From Thermothielavioides terrestris NRRL 8126 (Eukaryota; Ascomycota; Sordariomycetes; Sordariales; Chaetomiaceae), in the NCBI RefSeq assembly GCF_000226115.1, contig NC_016458.1:1-64000 (forward strand): a DNA stretch of 64,000 nt. The letters are read 5' to 3'. The notes below the pieces were generated by a model. That model saw only the letters and a list, made by a program, of their open reading frames with translations. It was not told the origin of the DNA and did no database searches. Position 1 is the stretch's first letter. Each line of letters starts with the position of its first letter. The translations under genes were made by a program, and so were the position numbers. Of the stretch, positions 56,250 to 64,000 are shown one piece after another.

Positions 56250-57180
56250 TAGAACGCCTATATACTATAGCCCTAGGCTATAGAGGTTCGTTCCTTATAG
56301 TATACTAATAATGATACTTCTTAGCAGTTAGCTAATGTATTGTAACTACTAGGAACTCCTTGACTACTTTATCTATAAGTTGGACCTCTATCTTAATGAG
56401 ATATAGACCTTCCTTCTTGAAGAATGCTATATATTCGTATCTATTAAGACGATATCTCGCTATCTTCGCTAAGCTTAGTAGAGGAAGAAAATAGCTTTAC
56501 AAAGGGCTATATAGTAGAACTATATCTTTCGGCTCGATTATCTTCGAAAGGTGGCTATATTTACTACTAAGATATTCGTATTCTATAATAAATCGAGCCT
56601 TGATCGAAGAGATGACGTTCGTTGTACTGGCTAGGCGCTATTAGGCGTTACCCCTATCGTCGACGATGTTACGAAGAGAGGTAAACGCTATTATATCCTT
56701 TCTACTATTATAGTCGATAGCGTTTTTAATCTGTTGGTCTAGCAAGGTTATTCCAACTAGAAAGGCTTCTTCGTATAGCTCAAAGAGTACGTTCTACCTA
56801 AGATAAGGCTATTCCTAGATCACTATAGCATTCTTGTTATAGATAATGTATTGTAGTATCGAGCTAATGCTATTAAATAGGCCTATTAAGAGGCTAGTGT
56901 TCTACTATAGTATTTACTACTATATTCGTTAGATTTTAACCTAATCGAGGCGACGTTCTATAATACTAAGGCCTATATCCGTTGAAACTACTAGAAGATG
57001 CTTATATAGGATCACTTGGACAATGACTTTAAGGAGTTTCTTTATAATGCCTATACTATTGTTATTAACGACGTTATAGCTATATATAGGCACTTTAGAA
57101 AGGCGATAATACTATTCTAGGAGGAGGGCAAGGCGGTGGATTATATAGCATTGTATTCTAAGTAGTTCTAGGAGTTCTAA
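56250..57180 (+). pseudogene. Transposase relic, IS630/Tc1-mariner DDE type
   Basis: The plus-strand frame reads RRDDVRCTG then ALLGVTPIVDD (former W-A-P-x-G region after the first catalytic Asp), TKRGKRYYILSTIIVDSVFN, LVIDNVLQYRANAI (second Asp in L-V-x-D-N), VLLQ then LLLYSLDFNLIEATF (the YLPPYSPDFNPIE-type third catalytic block), and AYIR. The order and spacing match DDE endonucleases of the IS630/Tc1-mariner superfamily. Numerous TAG/TAA codons and substitutions make it dead. The N-terminal DNA-binding part is not recognisable. Confidence 0.75.
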
Positions 57181-57199
57181 AATACTAGTACAGTAGGTT

Positions 57200-60060
57200 G
57201 AACACTATACTCTGTAAATAGATTTATAGTTATAGTTTATCTTCTTTTTCCTTCTCTTCTTCTTTTATAAAAGAGGCTATTTCTAAGCTATCTACTATTT
57301 GTTGTTCTATTATCTCCTCTATATATCTAAGTCCTATCTCTTTTAATTCCGATAGGTAATTCGAAGGTATATAACGAGCTAAGGCGTTAACGAGGGAATT
57401 ATATAGTAGATGAATAGACTAGGCGCTTAAAAAAGCTAGTATACTATTAAACGTTAGCTATAGTGCCCTAGCAATATAAGAAGAATATACTATTTTATTA
57501 AGCGCCTTGCTAAGCGCCTTACTAGGCGTTTCGAACTAGGCTATCATCAAAGCTAGCTAGTTCTACTTCCTCCTTAAAGAAGCCTTTTACTATATTACAA
57601 AATATAGGAATTAGGTACTATAGGAACCTATTGTTGTAAAACTATATATTAGGAAGCTAACAAATATTGTAAACCCTCCTACCCTCTATATAGAGAGATC
57701 GGCTAACTTAGTAGAGAGCCACTATTACGTCCTTCTAGCCTAGTAGGCAATGCTAGCGAATAAACGTTTTAACGAAGTCGTTGATAATATTTAAAGGCTC
57801 CTTGCTATATAGTTTAGGCGACGACGACGAAGAGTATATCGGTATAACGGTCTTCTATAGGGTAATAGTGCTAACAATAGAGGGAAGCGCCTTCGAGGTA
57901 GGTAGCGATAGTAAGGTTGGCTCCGTTGTATTGATCGTTGCCGCTATATTTAAGGCTACTATAGGCTATTATTAAGCTTTAGGATATAGCTAAGGCGCGC
58001 TATATAGCTATAGAGCTAGCGCTATTCGGTTCTAATTACCTATATTGCTTATAATGTTGAACTATAGGTTAAAGAGGATTCTTACGCCTCGTATACACTT
58101 AATGACCTCGCTATTTGAATCTACTATAACGCCCTAATCGGCCTTGGCTTATATAGAGCTGAACCACTTTTTAATTAGGGCGCCTAGCGGGCTATTAACA
58201 GTAGCCTTGCTACGTTCGATCTAGTTCGCTTACTCGCCTATCTTTTGAATAGTGATAGGAAGGTAGACGTTATCGCTATTTGCCTAGTAACAGAACTAGA
58301 GCTATATATCTATATCTTTATAGTAGTTGCAATAGCGTATACCTAGGCTATAGCGCTATTTCTTACTTAGTTGATAGAAAAACGCTTTATCTAGCTCCTA
58401 GACGTTGTATACTTGTACCTCGTTTAGTATTATATTTATAGGCGTCTTATATATTGTCGTCGACCTCCCGTTCTAGCTAGTAGGCGTAGCTAGTACAGTA
58501 GGGTATATAGATCGACTAGTAGTATTGGCTAGCACTAAGGCGTTATAATCAAATAGCTAGCGAGTAGGCGTAGGCGTAGGAGGCAAGGGTATAGAAACTA
58601 CTAAGGATCTTGTCTATAATAGTTCAATAAGTTCGAATTTATACTCGATATTAATGGAATAGTCCTTCGCTAGTTGGCTTAGCAACGCTTTTATTAGCCG
58701 ATTAATAGCGATAAATATTAAGTGTACCAATAGGCGATCTACTCTTCTAGAATTTAACTAAACCTTTAAGTTGGCCTTTAAACTAAGGTAGGCTACAACA
58801 TTGGCTATAACGGTAGTATACACGAGTTTTATATCGATTTCGCTTTATTGAACATTGTTAATTACTTCGTTGTATAGGCTATATACAGTATCTTAGATCT
58901 TTAGCTTTAAATCGTCGCTAATCTTCGCTTTATTGACCTCGCCCTATTTAGTACGTTCTATAATAACCTTATAACGATAGTTCCACTTCTATAGGAGTAG
59001 TAGCAGTATTTAAAGACCTTGATAAAAAGGGGTAGGAAAGAACTTAACGATATAAGCGATATTAACGATAATAATATTAGGTAAAGCGAGTCTATTAAAG
59101 AGTGTATTACTTCGATAGCAAGGTGATTATAGGATATAAGCTAGTAGTATAGTATCTAGTATAGACGAGTGAAAGTAGCCTTTAGTTTAAGCCTATAATT
59201 ACATTAGCAATAGCTAGATATCTAATAATTAAGAATATATTAGTAGTAACAATAAAGCGAATATATCGAATATATCGATATTAGTATCCTTCTTTTATAA
59301 ACGACCTTAGAAGCGCTCTATAATATCGATACTAGTATCCTCCTCTTATAAGTAGCTTTAGGTACACTCTATAGCATTAGAACCTTCCTTTAAGTCAACT
59401 ATCTCAATCGATTTAGATAGTAGTAGCTTAGAACGTTGTACTTAACGATCTAGTCGACCCTAGGATATAGAACGCAATTTCGAATATACTAGTAGCTTTG
59501 AATAAGAGCTAGACTTCGATCAAGGGTATAAGCGATTAGTAGGTATATCCGTTTTACAAGACTTCGATATATTATACGCCTAGCGACGATAGACTAGTGG
59601 TTTAGGCGTAGGAGGCTCGGTAGAAACGGCGGTAAGAGCGGCGGTAGGAGCTTTAGCGGCTTTGGTAGCGGCTTTGGCGATATAGCGTAATACGATCTTG
59701 ATCCGCTTGTTACCGATAGGCGTTACTATAGCTAGTGTAGCGGCTTTAGCGGCTTTGGCGGTATAGTACGATACGATCCTGATCCGCCTAGCGGCTTTAG
59801 GGGGTTTAGGAGGTTTAGGAGCTTCGTAGGCTAGGCGGGCACTACGGCGAGAAGGATCTAGTGCCTCACTTCCTTACGTAGGTATACGACTATACTTCGA
59901 AGGCGCTATTGAGAACTGTACTAGGCTACAAAGAGGGTAGGAGCGATATATTATATACGGTAGATCGCTAGGGCGCTTGAGAATAGAGGTGGGAGGTCGC
60001 GCAATAGGCTTAGCAACGCTAGGCTAGCTAGGAGGTATCGAGGGCACAATACTAAGGAAC
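57200..60060 (-). pseudogene. Second coding relic of the DNA transposon, convergent to the transposase
   Basis: On the minus strand, best seen from 59,930 to 59,230, a frame runs over 230 codons with few stops, nearly all TAG/TAA. It has a low-complexity part (EAPKPPKPPKAARRIRI, AKAAKAATLA, AKAATKAAKAP near 59,830-59,630) followed by Ser- and acid-rich sequence (EIVDLKEGSNAIECT). The DNA counterpart is a GGCTTTAGCGGCTTT-type repeat. I do not recognise the protein. An accessory ORF is unusual for Tc1/mariner-like elements; it could instead be another element nested inside. Confidence 0.4.
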
Positions 60061-60257
60061 TATATAGCGGCGCCTTCGTTGGTGGCTCTGGCAATATATC
60101 TATAGCTTTAGGAAGCCTAGGAGATGGCGGTAAGCCCGCGAGATGCCTAGAAAGGCCAGGAATAAGTCGGTGGCTAGGATTTAGGGGTATTTGCTAGCGC
60201 GCTGTACCCCTGATTCGATCGAATGGCTACTGACTAAGCTAGAATACGTTGTAGAGC

Positions 60258-60428
60258 TTCAATAAGTATATAAAAACACTAGAAAATGGCGATTTAGGCC
60301 GTTTTTTGTAGTATCTATAGCTTCAATATTGATGGCACTGATGGCAGTGTGTTGTATACTGCTGTCAAATTGGGTGTGCGGTGCGGCCATTTGGACCCAC
60401 TTTAACCTGGTGTTTGAGAACCACAAGC
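60258..60428. repeat. Right terminal inverted repeat, 171 bp
   Basis: On the plus strand it starts TTCAATAAGTATATAAAAAC and ends GAGAACCACAAGC, the inverted partner of the left end. Differences from the left copy (for example ATGCAAC to ATACAAC, CTGGTG to CTAGTG) are RIP-type. Confidence 0.95.
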
Positions 60429-61721
60429 AAACAACCAATATGGTAACGCTGTCTTGACCCTGGCTTGTCCCGGCTTGGGTAGCTGGAACCCCCAACCAGA
60501 GAAACTAACTAAGCCAAGTTGCTCATTCTGGAGCACCCTGATAAGCAACTCTCAGCTGACTGTGCCGCACTTGATATGTTAACGCCTCATCTGGGCGACC
60601 ATGTACTGTACCATTGCTGACACCGTTTGTCCACAGATTAAATTGGCATAATGTGCCTCAAATTCCGTCTCAACGAAGGTGGACTCCGAAAGCATCTATT
60701 GTGCATCTCTTGACGCCGAACTTCATGAACTGGAAGACAACGGAAGTGCGGGGACTAAGAAAGAGGCTAAGCCAAGGGCCACGCTGCGTAGCTCCAGGTT
60801 ATCATCCGATATGGAAAGGGACACAAGCGTGATCCATGCCTGGCAATGCTGTCCATTGGCCTGTCCCACCGCAAGCTTTCTTTCATCTTTTGTCTCCAAT
60901 GGGCAAAATGCGTGTGTCTGGGCACATGACAAGCGCGTACTTTACGTTCTCCTCTTTCCTGGGTTTGTGCCTGGCTCGCTGTCCATGCCAACGGATACAA
61001 TCCGTCACTGACTCATGCCTGGTAAGCAATTGGACTGTCGGGACACCGCTCCCCAGGCCGAATGCTGAACCACGTCGGGGACACGACCCTCGCAACGGCT
61101 CATGAGCTCACCAGTTTCCTCGACCTTTCCTCGATCTGACCGCCAGCGCCCGGTGCCCGCATTGGCGCCGCCGTACCCTCGACTCTGTGCTCCGTAGATA
61201 CCGGAGTAAGTTGCCCAACCACGAAGACGGAGTGAGCTCCTTGGAGTCCTTCAAATAACGGAGAAACTCATTGATTGATTGTGCCCTGCGCCCCGAAGCT
61301 GTGAAAGTCGGAGGGAAAAAAGATCGGGTAAAAAACGAAGAACGCAACCAACCCACGCCATCACGTGCGATCCGAGTCATTTTCGCTGAAGACTGAGCAA
61401 CCCTGTCGCTGGAGTTCCTCAGAAAAGCAAACCCAACCGCCGTCCCGATGGAATACCTTTAATGCATTGTCCTTCGAAACCCTAACTTCAAGCCGTCCAA
61501 CTGGTCGAGTTCTCATCAGCTCGGTGACTGCAGGAAACCGACGTGCCATCCAGAATCCAGATGATCAATGCAAACGAGAACCCTTAGCAACGAGAAAAGA
61601 CAAACAGAAAATTGGAAGTGGCAGTAACCAGCATGCAACGCAGAATTAATCTGAAACCAGTCCAGATAACCTTGCCCAAACCCCAATGAAAGTCCGCAAG
61701 GTCCCGCAGCAGTCCCAAATC
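60429..61721. other. Spacer between DNA transposon and F-box gene; no accepted gene
   Basis: Normal composition returns at 60,429. Frames at 60,614-61,011 and 61,365-61,649 lack domains. The 3' flank of the F-box-like gene ends here. Confidence 0.45.
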
Positions 61722-63618
61722 TCAGATCTCCATCTCATCAAAATCGCCAGCGTACTGGTCAAAAAAGAACTCGGGGCGGTCGAAGTGATAGTCAACGCCC
61801 GCCTCCCGGAAGAGCGAGGCTATGTGCGCATTGATTTCGGCGCCGACCGCCTCGGCGAGCGACGCCAGCATCTCCCAGTCCCTGCCGTAGTCTTCGACGT
61901 CGCTGTCGTCGGCATCACCGTCGTCGTCGTCGTCATCGTCGTCGCCGTCCGTGCGCGGCAAGGGGTAGGGTGTCCTCCCCGCTGGTAGCGCCGAGCCGCC
62001 AGAGCAGAGGGTCACGCGCTTCAGGTTGGGGAAGCAGAACTGGGCATCATCATCCGTCCCCGCCATGGTGGTGTCGGTGTTGCGACACGCCGCTGCCAGC
62101 TGCTCCACGTCCTTGACGTGTATCGCGTAGACACCCGTGATCTCGACGCTCTCGATATTGCGCGGGAGGAAGCTGACCAGCCTCTGGCCCGCGTCCTCGT
62201 CGCCGGTGTACGGGTCGCGCAGTAGCACCCGCGGGTACCCGGACGGGAAGTAGATGTTCTCGGCCGAGATGGAGAGATGGCGGAGTGCGGTGAAGGACCG
62301 GAGCGACTCGATCGTCTCGTACCCGTCGCGGCAGAAATCTCTGGGGTCCCTCGAGGCCAAGAGGATGTTCTTGGTCGTGTCGATGTGCAGGCTCTCGAGG
62401 CTGGCGGCGAAGTTGTGTGACTCAAGCAGGTCAATGATGTTGTGCCCTCGCATTTCGTCGCCGGGGCGGAAGAGGTTACGGCGCCCGACGCTGTCGATGG
62501 TGAAGCGGAAATGCTTGAGGTTGGCGGGCGTACAGTAGGCCAGGATGGAGGTCAAGGTGTCCTGGTCCACCGAAGTGAGGTCGAGGGTGGTCAGGTTGGT
62601 GAGGACCGGCCGCACCAGCTCGGATTTCTCAGCCGGAAAGGTGAAGTGAGCGCCGCGAATCCGGAGGGTGCGGAGGTTAGGGACGCGCGAGAGGAGGCCG
62701 GTCATCTTGCGGACGTCGACGATGACCATTTGGCCGTGGCGGTGGGGGTGGCGGTGGCGGTTGGGGTTCTCATAGCCGCTGTCCAGGCGCAGCTCCTCGA
62801 CGTTGGGCAGGCAGCCGGGCTCGACGGTTATGGCCTGCTTCACTATAATTTTCGGGGCCTTCGTGGCGGGGAACAGTCCAAGCGGCCAATCGCTCTGGAT
62901 GGCGACCGAGGTGATGTTCTTGGCCAGCTTGAAGAGGACGAAGGCGTGGAGGCGCGCCTTGGCGGTGAGGTCCTGAGAAAGCTGCATGTTAGCAACGAAC
63001 TTGAAGCAGAGGGACTGAGCCGCTTACAATGGCTCGGACGGGACGGGGCTGCGTGGCCAAGCAACCCGCGACGGGGATCCACATCGGCGGGAGACCCCAG
63101 AGGGGATCCGGGATCCGGGGGACCCAAACGAACGAGTCCTCGACTCCCGGAAGAGTATAAAATTTGGCCATCAGGCGCTTCTCGCCAAGGATGGACGAGA
63201 AGTCGAAGCCGGCACCGGCCTCCGGCGCCGCCAGCGAGCCAAGCCTCTGGACAGCCTCCCGGGTGGCCAGCTCCCGCAGGATGCAGCGCTCATCTCCGTC
63301 GCTGTCCTTGTAGCCCAGTCGGACTACGCGGATGTGCTCGGCGAGCGCTGGGGCCTCCAGAAGCGTGCGCACGAGCCGGCGGAGGGAGTTGCGGCGGGCG
63401 CAGAAGACGTGGAGGCGCGCCTGCTGGGCCAGGCGGCCGATCCGGACGTTGACCTTGGTCAGGGCGTCCAGAGTACCGAAGTACTCTGGACCCCAGTAGC
63501 GGTCGGGCAGCGCGAGGCCGCCCACGCAGTCCTCCCCGACGCAGTGTGGGCAGAACTGCGAACAGATTCTGCCCAACACCGAGTCGGGGAGCGCCAGGAT
63601 GCCGGTACCCTCGGACAT
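61722..63618 (-). CDS. F-box-like / leucine-rich-repeat protein
   Basis: Two exons, 63,618-63,028 and 62,972-61,722, are separated by a 55-nt intron with branch site GCTAAC, giving 613 residues. The start MSEGTGILALPDSVL puts an F-box-like segment (ILALPDSVLGRICSQFCPHC) at about 6-30. Irregular leucine-rich repeats follow: LPNVEELRLDSG, VPNLRTLRIRGAHF, LTNLTTLDLTSVD, AALRHLSISAENIYF-type and FPNLKRVTLCSGG. An acidic run of eight Asp with flanking Gly/Ala/Asp lies near residue 550, encoded by a GTC/GAC microsatellite. Fungal proteins of this build are usually treated as substrate-recognition subunits of SCF ubiquitin ligases; the target is unknown. The upstream ATG at 63,906 would add 96 Pro/Ser-rich residues and is less likely. 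Confidence 0.82.
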
Positions 63619-64000
63619 CTTTATTTCTTTGTAAAAGAAAAGAAAAAGAAAAGGAAGAGCGGAGGGCGACGGGGGAGACAGCGGCGACGGTGGCGAGAGC
63701 GGCGAGGGCGGAACGAAGGGGACAGCGACGAGGGCACGCACTGAGTGAGAAAAAGAATCGACGGAAGAGATCGGCACCCAAGAAGATTTTAAATACTCAA
63801 GAGCAGTCACCAGAAAGCTTGGAAAAGCGGGTCTGCCGAGTTGAACTGACGGAAGAATAAGAACGCTTCGTCGAAAAGACCACCCTGTGAATTCACAACC
63901 ATCCATTCGAAAGTGCAGCGCAAAACCGTCCGAATATGGCGATTAACCGCCCTATTCACGCATTTTCACTAACCGTCCGAATAGTGTAAGCAACCGTCTG
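63619..64000. promoter_or_regulatory. Upstream region of the F-box-like gene
   Basis: On the minus strand, a pyrimidine-rich tract (CTTCCTTTTCTTTTTCTTTT, about 63,635-63,655) lies just before the start codon, and a TATA-like GTATTTAAAATC at about 63,784-63,796 lies some 170 bp upstream. Both are common in fungal promoters. At the window edge AACCGTCCGAATA occurs at 63,925-63,937 and 63,972-63,984, possibly the start of a repeat that continues outside. Confidence 0.4.

Larger units (their letters stand above)
55605..60428. mobile_element. DNA transposon with 171-bp TIRs, IS630/Tc1-mariner-like, RIP-inactivated
   Basis: A 4,824-bp element is bounded by inverted repeats 55,605-55,775 and 60,258-60,428. 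The interior is heavily RIP-mutated. A plus-strand relic of a DDE transposase occupies the left half and a minus-strand coding relic the right half. Subterminal sequence is also inverted on the two sides (TAGCTTAGTCAGTA near 55,785 and its complement near 60,230). I cannot find a target duplication: left flank GTCAGCTAA and right flank AAACAACCAA do not match, so the ends may have been altered or rearranged. Confidence 0.88.

Noticed and set aside
55594..60438. Target-site duplication for the Tc1-like element
   Set aside because: I tested TA, 8-bp and 9-10-bp duplications at both ends; none matches, so I do not claim one.
62442..63452. 336-codon plus-strand frame opposite the F-box-like gene
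   Set aside because: Antisense of two exons and the intron of the F-box-like gene; no domain of its own.

Overview
The window is one chromosome end of a filamentous ascomycete. Bases 1-159 are an uninterrupted CCCTAA telomere tract, read from the left chromosome tip. The next ~13.6 kb is A/T-rich and almost stripped of CpA and TpG in favour of TpA, the signature of repeat-induced point mutation (RIP). Real genes are GC-rich, with 53-95 nt introns carrying GTRAGT-like donors and CTAAC/CTGAC-like branch sites. Together these suggest a Sordariomycete, possibly a Chaetomiaceae member; that placement is inference.

Layout. (1) 160-13,780: RIP-mutated subtelomere with tandem repeats of about 230, 227, 120, 56 and 43 bp, a recurring near-perfect palindrome, and two coding relics. 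(2) 14,570-41,152: a gene island with an alpha-glucoside-type MFS transporter (-), an unresolved decayed stretch, a TPR protein (+), a DHA1-type MFS transporter (-), formyltetrahydrofolate deformylase PurU (-), a GNAT acetyltransferase (+), a DUR3-type urea transporter (-), a membrane-anchored GH3 beta-glucosidase (+) and a 14-exon ABCC transporter (-). Two small inverted-repeat elements, each with a short target duplication, lie directly upstream of the TPR and GH3 genes. (3) 42,544-49,595: a complete but RIP-dead Ty1/copia element with 201-bp LTRs, flanked by CCGTT. (4) 50,652-54,245: coactosin (+), a short-chain dehydrogenase (+) and a secreted protein with three CBM18 modules (-). (5) 55,605-60,428: a RIP-dead DNA transposon with 171-bp inverted ends, an IS630/Tc1-mariner-like transposase relic and a second, convergent coding relic. 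(6) 61,722-63,618: an F-box-like/leucine-rich-repeat protein (-).

The genes do not form an obvious biosynthetic cluster. They read as a typical subtelomeric mix of nutrient uptake (alpha-glucosides, urea), saccharide cleavage at the cell surface (GH3), export (MFS, ABCC) and one-carbon metabolism (PurU). The least explained material is the subtelomeric satellite system with its shared palindrome, the two promoter-proximal inverted-repeat elements, and the extra ORF relics inside both large transposons. Exon joins were worked out by hand from splice sites, phase and family similarity; all sum to intact reading frames.
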